A stretch of 5,901 nt of DNA, taken from NCBI GenBank assembly GCA_903864485.1, contig CAIPGD010000085.1:1-5901 (forward strand), written 5' to 3'. The translations under genes were made by a program, and so were the position numbers. Source of the stretch: an uncultured bacterium (GTDB lineage Bacteria; Pseudomonadota; Gammaproteobacteria; Burkholderiales; Burkholderiaceae_E). The notes under the pieces are model-generated. The model worked only from the letters and a program-made list of their open reading frames with translations, had not been told where the DNA came from and ran no database searches. Position 1 is the first letter of the stretch; each line of letters begins with the position of its first letter. Of the stretch, positions 1 through 5,901 are shown piece after piece.

Positions 1-1
1 A

Positions 2-160
2 ATGATGATGAGGATTGGGATTGGAAGCCTGCTCGCTTTGCCGATTCATCTGCTGGGGTTGCGGACCGAACGCGCCCTGCGAATGGCGGGCCGCGTTGCT
101 GCCGCAGTGATGGCCTCACAACGCATTCATGCCCCCCACTGCTTTGAGCCCAGGGACTGA
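2..160 (+). CDS. C-terminal end of an unidentified upstream gene (5' end outside the window)
   Basis: The frame is open from the left edge to a TGA at 158-160 and gives about 52 residues. Three ATG codons stand at 2-10, but the frame may well continue leftwards, so I treat it as a partial gene and not as a small complete one. The start of the visible stretch is hydrophobic (IGIGSLLALPIHLLGL). It is followed by a basic, Ala-rich probably helical part (RTERALRMAGRVAAAVMASQ) and a short polar tail ending in FEPRD. This suits the membrane-associated C-terminus of an envelope enzyme, but no family motif is visible and I do not name a function. It was chosen over the other two + frames because its third codon positions are mostly G or C and its composition is protein-like. 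It lies 17 bases before the glycosyltransferase on the same strand, so the two probably share an operon. Confidence 0.5.
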   Translation: MMMRIGIGSLLALPIHLLGLRTERALRMAGRVAAAVMASQRIHAPHCFEPRD

Positions 161-163
161 TCC

Positions 164-170
164 GGAACGA
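164..170 (+). promoter_or_regulatory. Weak ribosome binding site of the glycosyltransferase gene
   Basis: The purine-rich GGAACGA ends 7 bases before the ATG at 178. It is an imperfect Shine-Dalgarno match at a usable distance. A better AGGGA at 152-156 lies inside the end of the preceding gene and is too far from the ATG. No -10/-35 promoter was recognised in the 17-base gap, which fits read-through from the upstream gene. Confidence 0.4.
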
Positions 171-177
171 ACAAATA

Positions 178-1212
178 ATGAACGCGCGTAACGACCCAGG
201 CCAGCAAGCCCCGACCGTCAGCGTGCTATTTCTCGCCTTCAACCAAGGACCTTACGTCGAGCAGGCGGCCCGGAGCATTCTTGAACAACGCGGTATCGCG
301 CCACTCGAAATCGTGCTGTCCGACGACGCCTCAACCGACGCCACTTTCGATATCCTGCGAGCGTTGGCCGACCAATACCGGGGTCCGCACCAAGTGCGCG
401 TGCGCCGGAATGCCCGGAATCTCGGGATTGGCGCGCATTACAACGCCCTGATTGCTGAATCAACGGGTCAACTCTTGATCACTGCGGCCGGCGACGACCT
501 TTCGGCGCCGAACCGGGCCCAGCGGATCCTGCAGGCTTGGGATGCTTCGAGCCGGCACGCAGATCTGATTGCCAGCGACTTACAGGATCTCAATGCCCAA
601 GGGCAAGGGGGCGAAACGATCCGGGTTGACGACCTCTCGCAGTGGCGCAATGCATCGGATTGGGCAGCACGGCGGCCCTATGTGGTGGGAGCAGCGCAGG
701 CGTTTACGCGTCGTTTATGCAACCAGTTTGGACCTTATCGACCCAACGTTGTTTATGAGGATCAGATCAATACCTTGAGAGCGATCCTGATTGGCGGGGC
801 GATCACGATTGCAGAACCCTTGGTCAAGTACCGCAGGGGGGGCGCCTCAGCGGGTTCAGCCGCAATTGACGCCGCCTCATTTCTATCCAAGACGAGGGCC
901 CGCCAACAACGGGAATTGGCCGAAATTGAACAGATGCTGGTGGATGCCACTTCAGTGGGTAAAAAGGCAATCGTCCGCAGCGCACTTGAGTTCACGATCA
1001 ATCGGGCCCAATTATTGGATCAACTGCTTGGGCCACGCGAAGAGCAGACACTGAGAGCGGTCCTGGGCGCCTCCAAGAAGCTCCCGTTCCTCTGGTGCCT
1101 GCGCCAGTATGTTTACCTCCGGTGGCCCGAAATCGGCGCGGCCGCAGATCGCAACAAAGCAAGACGAAGTATCGCTCGGCAGGCAATCCGGGACCGCGCT
1201 CGCAACCCCTAG
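178..1212 (+). CDS. Family 2 (GT-A fold) glycosyltransferase, probably for LPS or another surface polysaccharide
   Basis: This 344-residue protein has the N-terminal signature of inverting GT2 glycosyltransferases, which move a sugar from a nucleotide-sugar to an acceptor at the cytoplasmic side of the inner membrane. Visible motifs are the opening beta strand VSVLFLAFNQGPYVEQA (residues 14-30), the nucleotide-binding DDASTD (49-54), GDD (105-107) in the place of the metal-binding DXD, and YEDQ (193-196), whose acidic pair fits the catalytic base region. KYRRGG (217-222) follows. The C-terminal 110 residues are mostly helical, with an aromatic/basic stretch around 302-330 (LPFLWCLRQYVYLRWPEIG) that could contact the membrane. 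There is no signal peptide and no clear transmembrane helix. The ATG at 178 was chosen because it has the only plausible start context after the preceding stop. The neighbouring flippase gene msbA supports a role in LPS core or O-antigen, but donor and acceptor cannot be read from the sequence. The stop shares CTAG with msbA on the other strand. Confidence 0.9.
   Translation: MNARNDPGQQAPTVSVLFLAFNQGPYVEQAARSILEQRGIAPLEIVLSDDASTDATFDILRALADQYRGPHQVRVRRNARNLGIGAHYNALIAESTGQLLITAAGDDLSAPNRAQRILQAWDASSRHADLIASDLQDLNAQGQGGETIRVDDLSQWRNASDWAARRPYVVGAAQAFTRRLCNQFGPYRPNVVYEDQINTLRAILIGGAITIAEPLVKYRRGGASAGSAAIDAASFLSKTRARQQRELAEIEQMLVDATSVGKKAIVRSALEFTINRAQLLDQLLGPREEQTLRAVLGASKKLPFLWCLRQYVYLRWPEIGAAADRNKARRSIARQAIRDRARNP
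836..842 (+). repeat. G7 homopolymer tract inside the glycosyltransferase gene
   Basis: Seven consecutive G residues span the codons AGG GGG GGC (Arg220-Gly221-Gly222). One extra G would bring a TGA at 867-869 into frame and give a protein of about 230 residues. Loss of one G would switch to a frame that stops at 1054. All recognised GT-A motifs lie before the tract, so either change removes only the C-terminal region. Confidence 0.6.
1209..1212. other. Shared CTAG: overlapping stop codons of two convergent genes
   Basis: The palindrome CTAG contains TAG at 1210-1212, the stop of the + strand glycosyltransferase. It also contains TAG read on the - strand at 1211-1209, the stop of msbA. The two reading frames overlap tail to tail by four bases, and no hairpin followed by a T-run was seen on either side. 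Confidence 0.9.
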
Positions 1213-2951
1213 GCGCTCGTAGCCATCCCCGAACGCTGGAGCTGTGCATATAAGCCGTGATTCGCCATCAGATCGTGGTGCGAGCCAATCTCAAGAATCT
1301 GCCCGCGATCCACGACGGCGATTCGGTCCGCGCGCTCGATGGTCGAAAGTCGGTGCGCAATCACCAGGACCGTTCGGCCCTCCATTGAATGCATTAAGGC
1401 CTGTTGTACAAGCCGCTCGGTCTCGTTATCCAGAGCAGAAGTCGCCTCGTCAAGCAGGAGCACCGGCGCGTCCTTGAGCAAGGCCCGAGCGATCGCCAGG
1501 CGTTGCCTCTGGCCCCCTGAAAGTGACTGCCCACGTTCACCCACCAGCGTGTCCAAGCCCTGCGGTAAACCGCGCACATGGTCGGCCAAAGCCGCCGCTT
1601 CAAGGACAGTCCAGAGTTCAGAATCGCTAACCGGTTGGTCCCGACCGAACGCGATATTGGCCCGAATCGAATCATCAAAAATCATCACATCCTGACTGAC
1701 CAATGCGATCTGCGAGCGCAGTGATGCGAGAGTCCAATCCTGCAGCGCAACTCCGTCGAGCCGAATCACGCCGCTAGAGGGCTCGACAAAACGCGGTAAT
1801 AGATTGAGCAGCGTGGTCTTGCCGCCACCCGAGGTCCCAACAAGCGCAATGATTTCGCCCGGTTGAATGTTCAGATCAATCCCGGCCAGAGCTTCGCCCT
1901 CAGCGTCCGGATAACGAACCCGAACCCGCTCGAAACTCAGCGCGCCGTTTGCCCGAACAACCGAGTGCACCCCAATGTCGCGCTCGGCAACTCGGTCGAT
2001 CAACTCAAACACGGCCTCCGCTGCGGTCAATCCACGCTGCAACACACCACCCACATCGGCGAGTTGTTTCATTGGGGCCATCAGCATCAGCATCGCCGTA
2101 ATGAATGAAACAAAACTGCCCACCGAATTGCGGTCTCCATCGGCCTGCACCAGCGCAATCGTGACGACCACCGACACTGCAAGCGCGGCAGCCAACTGGG
2201 TAATTGGCACCAACCCACCGGTGGCCACGGACAGACGCATCTCGGCCCGGAACATGGTTTCCGCAAGGGCGTTGAATCGCATCTGCTGACGCAACTGCCC
2301 ACCGAAGGCCCGAATCGTCTGCCACCCTCGCGCGGTCTCTTCCACCAGACCCGTGAGCTCACCCAGGGTATCGATCTGGCGGGACGCGATCGCCCGGACG
2401 CGCCGAGCGAAAACCCGCACTGCCCATGCGATAAACGGGATCAGAACGATCGCAATCAGCGTCAGCTTCCAGTTAAGCCACACCAGCCAAGCGAGCAAGC
2501 CCACGATCACCAACACATTGCGCAGAACCACCGACAACACCCGGGTCGCTGCGGCCGTTACATGGGTGGGCTCGAGAGCGATTCGGGTGATCAAGCCACC
2601 GGTCGACCCCATGCCCTCGGTCGGCAGTTGCATCAGGCGGGCAAACATCTCGCGCTGTAACTCGCGCAAGACCTGCTGTCCGACCCAGTTCAAAACGTAA
2701 TTCCCGGTAAAGGTCGCGAAACCTCGAACCACAAAAATACCGATCACGGCAGCCGGAACAAGCCACAGGGAGAAGGTCCGCTCACCGCCAAAACCGTGAT
2801 CTAGCAGCGGCTTCATCAGCGCCGGGAAAACAGGCTCCGTTGCAGCAGCGAGAATCATGCAAAAAAAGCCCAGGATAAGGCCGCGAATCCACCGCCGGGT
2901 GTAGCGCAGTAACCGAAGCCAGGTACCCCGTCCTGAATTCGCGTCACTCAT
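1209..2951 (-). CDS. msbA: Lipid A export ABC transporter, permease-ATPase fusion MsbA
   Basis: This is a homodimeric half-transporter of the inner membrane that flips lipid A-core to the periplasmic face using ATP. Numbered from the ATG at 2951 it has 580 residues, almost the length of E. coli MsbA (582). Six membrane segments lie near 25-47, 62-84, 139-159, 160-182, 244-268 and 277-297. The early LMKPLLDHGFG closely resembles the matching region of E. coli MsbA. The ATPase domain is complete: A-loop Tyr347, Walker A GTSGGGKTT (372-380, bases 1812-1838), Q-loop Gln420, signature LSGGQ (477-481, bases 1509-1523), Walker B with Asp501 and catalytic Glu502, D-loop SALD, and switch His533 in IAHRLST. 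The start at 2951 (MSDANSGRGTW) matches the E. coli N-terminal length. An in-frame ATG at 2969 would add six residues. The start overlaps the dnaE stop, so translation is probably coupled. There is no terminator before the convergent neighbour. The family assignment is strong, but the exact transported lipid is inferred. Confidence 0.95.
   Translation of the reverse strand: MSDANSGRGTWLRLLRYTRRWIRGLILGFFCMILAAATEPVFPALMKPLLDHGFGGERTFSLWLVPAAVIGIFVVRGFATFTGNYVLNWVGQQVLRELQREMFARLMQLPTEGMGSTGGLITRIALEPTHVTAAATRVLSVVLRNVLVIVGLLAWLVWLNWKLTLIAIVLIPFIAWAVRVFARRVRAIASRQIDTLGELTGLVEETARGWQTIRAFGGQLRQQMRFNALAETMFRAEMRLSVATGGLVPITQLAAALAVSVVVTIALVQADGDRNSVGSFVSFITAMLMLMAPMKQLADVGGVLQRGLTAAEAVFELIDRVAERDIGVHSVVRANGALSFERVRVRYPDAEGEALAGIDLNIQPGEIIALVGTSGGGKTTLLNLLPRFVEPSSGVIRLDGVALQDWTLASLRSQIALVSQDVMIFDDSIRANIAFGRDQPVSDSELWTVLEAAALADHVRGLPQGLDTLVGERGQSLSGGQRQRLAIARALLKDAPVLLLDEATSALDNETERLVQQALMHSMEGRTVLVIAHRLSTIERADRIAVVDRGQILEIGSHHDLMANHGLYAQLQRSGMATSA
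2944..2951 (-). promoter_or_regulatory. dnaE stop / msbA start overlap (ATGAGTGA)
   Basis: On the - strand the msbA ATG (2951-2949) precedes the dnaE TGA (2946-2944) within one 8-base overlap in different frames. The bases just upstream of this ATG contain no recognisable Shine-Dalgarno tract. Ribosomes finishing dnaE are therefore the likely source of initiation on msbA. The alternative msbA ATG at 2969 would enlarge the overlap to 26 bases and also lacks a strong site. Confidence 0.7.
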
Positions 2952-5901
2952 ACAAGAGTTCGGCGCCATCTGCCGTCAGCCACTGACGCAACGCGCCCAA
3001 CAGGGCGTCGTCTGGCCGGACCCGCCACGCTTCCCCCAGCATGACCCGACAACGGGCGCTGGCGGAGTGATACTCAATTTCAACCGGGCACCCCAGCACC
3101 TCCGCAGGTGGACCCTCCTGATACGGCGCAAGCAGATCGTGCAGGCGCCCGGAATGACTTTGACCGTTAAGATGGATCCGTAGTCGACGGGCGAACTGCA
3201 TTCTGGCCCCCGTCAGGTCAAGCACCCGATCAGCGCTCACACGCAGGCCACCGGCATACTCGTCATTGCTGACACGCCCTTGAACCAGCAGAAATTCGTC
3301 CTCTCGCAACAGAGTCCGAAAGCGTTCGTGCAGCTCGGCAAAGACCGAAATCTCGACCTTGGCCGATCCATCGTCAAGCGTCACGATCAGCATTTTGCCG
3401 CGCCGGGTCATCTGCGGCCGTAGCGTGGCGATCGTACCCGCCAACCATTGCGGTTCTCGCGAGGGAACCAAGTCCACTAAGCGACCACGCACCATCCGTT
3501 GCACCTCCGCGCGGTGCGCGTCGAACAAGTGCCCGCTGAAATAAAAGCCCAGCGCGGCCTTCTCTTCCTGCAATCGTTGACGCTCGGTCCACGGCGCGAC
3601 CTGAACCCACTGGCGTGGCGCATCGAATGTCGCGTCAATCGCACCAAACAGACTGTCCTGACCGAGTTGTGCATCGGCTTGGTCGGCGCAATCGATCGCG
3701 TGTGGCAGGGTAGCCAACAGTTGGGCGCGATCGGTAGATGGCCCCAGACTGTCGAGTGCACCCGCCCGAATCAGGGCCTCCATACAGCGCCGGTTACAAA
3801 TTCTGCGATCGACCCGTCCAACCCAATCAAACAGATCCTTGAACGGCCCGCCGCTTTCGCGTCGCGCAATGAGATGTTCAACGGCCTGAGAGCCAACCCC
3901 TTTGACGCCCCCTAATCCATAGCGGATGGTAAGCGCTGGGGCGCCGTCGCCACCCACCGGAACGAAGCGCCAGACCGAGGCATTGACATCCGGCCCGAGT
4001 ACGGTGAGGTGGTTGTCGCGGGCATCGTTGACAAACAGCATCACCTTATCGGTGTCATCCATGTCCGAAGACAGGGTCGCCGCCATGAACTCAGCAGGCC
4101 AGTGCGCCTTAAGCCACGCCGTGTGATACGTGACGACGGCATAGGCGGCGGTATGGGATTTGTTAAAGCCATACTCGGCGAACATGGCCATCAGGTCAAA
4201 AAGCTTTTCGGCCAGGGCCGCGCCATAGCCTTTTTCTTGCGCGCCCGATAAGAATGTCCCTTTGTACTTGGCCATCTCTTCGGGCTTTTTCTTGCCCATC
4301 GCCCGCCGCAGCAGATCGGCACCACCGAGGGTATAGCCCCCAATGGTTTGAGAAATCTGCATGACCTGCTCTTGATAGACGATCACGCCATAGGTCGGTT
4401 CGAGGGTCGCCTTGAGGTCAGGATGGAAGAAGTCAATGGCCTGCTGGCCTTTTTTACGCAGGATGAAATCGTCGACCATGCCCGAACCCAATGGACCGGG
4501 TCGATACAGCGCAAGGACCGCGATGATGTCCTCAAAGCGATCAGGCTCGAGCTTTTTCAACAGCTTCTTCATGCCGTCGCTTTCAAGCTGGAATATCGCA
4601 GTGGTATTCGCAACTTTAAGAACTTGATACGCCTTGGGGTCATCAAACGCCAAGCGCGCGAGGTCCAGGCGATCGCCAAGCGCAACACCTGCCCGCGCCT
4701 GCGCTTCCTGAACGTATCGAACCGCGAGATCCAGAATAGTCAGGTTACGCAAGCCGAGGAAGTCGAACTTCACCAGGCCCACCGCTTCGACATCGTCTTT
4801 GTCGTACTGACTGATCACGGCATCTGTGCCGGGCGCCTTGTAGAGCGGACAAAAATCCGTCAAACGCCCCGGCGCAATCAGGACGCCACCCGCATGCATG
4901 CCAACGTTACGGGTCAGGTCTTCGAGGGGGCCAGCGATTTCGAGCAGGCCACGGACGTCATCTTCTTTTTCTTCCCGCTCACGCAACTGCGGCTCGGCCT
5001 CGCGGGCCTTGGCAAGCGAGAGCGGTTTGTTTTGGACAACCGGAATCAACTTCGATAGCTGATCACAAAAGTTATAAGGAAGATCGAGCACCCGGCCAGC
5101 GTCGCGGATGACAGCCTTCGAGGCCATCGTGCCGAACGTTGCGATCTGGCTAACCGCCTGCGCACCGTACTTTTGGCGCACGTACTCGATTACACGCCAG
5201 CGCTTGTCCTGACAGAAATCAATATCAAAGTCGGGCATTGAAACCCGTTCTGGATTCAAAAATCGCTCAAACAACAAGGCGTATGGGATCGGGTCGATAT
5301 CCGTCACGCCCAACGCATACGCCACGAGTGAACCAGCGCCTGAACCCCGGCCCGGTCCGACCGGAACATCGTTCTGCTTGGCCCAATTGATGAAGTCAGC
5401 GACGATCAGAAAATATCCGCTGAAGCCCATCTGCACGATCGTGTCGCACTCGTAATCGATCCGGGCTGCATAGTGAGCGCGCTTGGCATCAAGTGCCGCC
5501 GCCGGCAAACTATTTGGCGGAAATAACACCTCGAAGCGCCTCTGCAGACCTTCGTGCGACTGCGCCCGCAGCCAGTCGTCAAGCGTCCACCCTTGGGGTA
5601 CCGGAAAATCAGGCAAACGCGCCTTGCCAAGGCTCATCGTGAGGTGACACCGGCGGGCAATCTCGACGGTATTGGCGAGCGCTGACGGCAGGTCGGCAAA
5701 CAGTTCCACCATGTCGGCCTGCGAGCGAAACCACATCTGCTGGCTGAAGCGTCGGGTGCGGCTGGGATTGGCCAGCAGTTCACCCTCGGCAATACAGACC
5801 CTCGCCTCATGGGCAGAGTATTCGTCAGACTTCACGAACTGGACGGGGTTGGTGGCAACGACGGGCAAGCCGAGGCTCGCGCCAAGGGCGGCGGCCAGTC
5901 G
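2944..5901 (-). CDS. dnaE: DNA polymerase III alpha subunit DnaE (N-terminus outside the window)
   Basis: This is the catalytic 5'-3' polymerase subunit of the chromosomal replicase. The frame runs unbroken from the right edge to the TGA at 2946-2944 and gives 985 residues. Comparison with E. coli DnaE (1160 aa) implies that about 175 N-terminal residues, most of the PHP domain, are missing. Numbering from the Leu (TTG) codon at 5868, the fixed offset to E. coli is 186. PDFDIDF carries Asp215 and Asp217, matching catalytic D401 and D403, and KFDFLGLR carries Asp369, matching D555. GPGRGSGAGS (171-180), the finger region GGADLLRRAMGKKKPEEMAK (515-534) and YGFNKSHTAAYA (566-577) are typical. 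A helix-hairpin-helix segment lies near 650-670, the beta-clamp motif QDSLF at 737-741 (bases 3646-3660), an OB fold near 806-886, and the tau-binding C-terminal domain follows to the end. TTG at 5868 is internal, not a start, because the homology continues upstream to the window edge. There is no frameshift or intein. The gene overlaps msbA by 8 bases. Confidence 0.97.
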   Translation of the reverse strand, partial: RLAAALGASLGLPVVATNPVQFVKSDEYSAHEARVCIAEGELLANPSRTRRFSQQMWFRSQADMVELFADLPSALANTVEIARRCHLTMSLGKARLPDFPVPQGWTLDDWLRAQSHEGLQRRFEVLFPPNSLPAAALDAKRAHYAARIDYECDTIVQMGFSGYFLIVADFINWAKQNDVPVGPGRGSGAGSLVAYALGVTDIDPIPYALLFERFLNPERVSMPDFDIDFCQDKRWRVIEYVRQKYGAQAVSQIATFGTMASKAVIRDAGRVLDLPYNFCDQLSKLIPVVQNKPLSLAKAREAEPQLREREEKEDDVRGLLEIAGPLEDLTRNVGMHAGGVLIAPGRLTDFCPLYKAPGTDAVISQYDKDDVEAVGLVKFDFLGLRNLTILDLAVRYVQEAQARAGVALGDRLDLARLAFDDPKAYQVLKVANTTAIFQLESDGMKKLLKKLEPDRFEDIIAVLALYRPGPLGSGMVDDFILRKKGQQAIDFFHPDLKATLEPTYGVIVYQEQVMQISQTIGGYTLGGADLLRRAMGKKKPEEMAKYKGTFLSGAQEKGYGAALAEKLFDLMAMFAEYGFNKSHTAAYAVVTYHTAWLKAHWPAEFMAATLSSDMDDTDKVMLFVNDARDNHLTVLGPDVNASVWRFVPVGGDGAPALTIRYGLGGVKGVGSQAVEHLIARRESGGPFKDLFDWVGRVDRRICNRRCMEALIRAGALDSLGPSTDRAQLLATLPHAIDCADQADAQLGQDSLFGAIDATFDAPRQWVQVAPWTERQRLQEEKAALGFYFSGHLFDAHRAEVQRMVRGRLVDLVPSREPQWLAGTIATLRPQMTRRGKMLIVTLDDGSAKVEISVFAELHERFRTLLREDEFLLVQGRVSNDEYAGGLRVSADRVLDLTGARMQFARRLRIHLNGQSHSGRLHDLLAPYQEGPPAEVLGCPVEIEYHSASARCRVMLGEAWRVRPDDALLGALRQWLTADGAELLYE
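2974..2988 (-). repeat. Perfect 6-bp inverted repeat with a 3-base loop before msbA
   Basis: Read on the - strand the sequence is CGTCAG-TGG-CTGACG. It lies within the last codons of dnaE (Arg-Gln-Trp-Leu-Thr). In the mRNA the hairpin would end 4 bases before the ATG at 2969 and 22 bases before the ATG at 2951. It has no following T-run, so it is not an intrinsic terminator. A role in msbA start access is possible but unproven, and a short palindrome like this can arise by chance. Confidence 0.4.

Noticed and set aside
1..147. Alternative frame 1 across the left edge (begins NDDEDWDWKP, stop at 145-147)
   Set aside because: It is open, but beyond the first residues its composition is Cys/Pro/Ser-rich and unlike a protein end (ending CPPLL). 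The overlapping frame ending at 160 has better codon bias. A partial gene in this frame is not fully excluded.
936..943. GCTGGTGG, identical to the E. coli Chi site
   Set aside because: A single 8-mer in a G-rich coding sequence is not unlikely by chance, and the Chi sequence of this organism is unknown.
1138..1145. GCGGCCGC palindrome downstream of the msbA stop (on its strand) as a terminator stem
   Set aside because: It is an 8-base palindrome with no loop and no following T-run, and lies within coding sequence of the glycosyltransferase.
2861..2867. A7 run (T7 on the msbA strand)
   Set aside because: It encodes Phe-Phe in the first MsbA membrane helix. No GC-rich hairpin precedes it as a terminator would need, and the reading phase does not fit a canonical slippery heptamer.
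3499..3915. A 138-codon + strand reading frame opposite dnaE
   Set aside because: It has the same codon-complementary phase as the longer antisense frame and lies opposite the conserved clamp-binding and C-terminal part of dnaE. It has no ribosome binding site or motif of its own.
4348..5058. A 236-codon + strand reading frame opposite dnaE
   Set aside because: Its codons are exact complements of dnaE codons (first base opposite third base), so a stop would need a sense TTA, CTA or TCA codon, which this gene rarely uses. dnaE has strong family homology over the same stretch, and the antisense product shows no domain I recognise.
5866..5868. TTG at 5868 as the dnaE start codon
   Set aside because: The frame continues to the window edge, and the upstream residues (LAAALGASLG) join the conserved LPVVATN segment. 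It corresponds to about residue 187 of E. coli DnaE, so it is internal.

Overview
The window looks like an ordinary chromosomal segment of a moderately GC-rich proteobacterium, most likely a betaproteobacterium of the Burkholderiales type. The evidence is a replicative DnaE that aligns with the E. coli enzyme at a constant offset over its catalytic core, an MsbA-type lipid A flippase directly behind it, and neighbouring envelope-polysaccharide genes. The taxonomic call is inferred from protein flavour and gene order. I could not run a search.

Layout: two gene blocks converge. On the + strand, bases 2-160 hold the C-terminal end of an unidentified upstream gene. After 17 bases comes a complete family 2 glycosyltransferase (178-1212). 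On the - strand, reading from the right edge, dnaE (5901 down to 2944, N-terminus outside the window) is followed with overlap by msbA (2951 down to 1209). Coding density is essentially complete. No stretch over 300 bases lacks a gene, and I saw no RNA gene, mobile element, CRISPR array, attachment site, riboswitch or convincing intrinsic terminator.

How the genes work together: DnaE is the polymerase subunit of the replicase. MsbA moves lipid A-core across the inner membrane, and the glycosyltransferase probably adds a sugar to a surface glycan such as LPS core or O-antigen. The msbA and glycosyltransferase genes therefore share an envelope theme, while dnaE and msbA share a transcript and probably coupled translation.

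The noteworthy points are small-scale. The two convergent genes end on the same palindromic CTAG, which supplies both stop codons. The dnaE/msbA junction is an 8-base ATGAGTGA overlap with no clear ribosome binding site and a 6-bp hairpin just upstream. A G7 tract in the glycosyltransferase would truncate the protein if it gained one base. The visible remnant of the DnaE PHP domain has a degenerate metal-site motif. I found no convincing evidence of a previously undescribed system.
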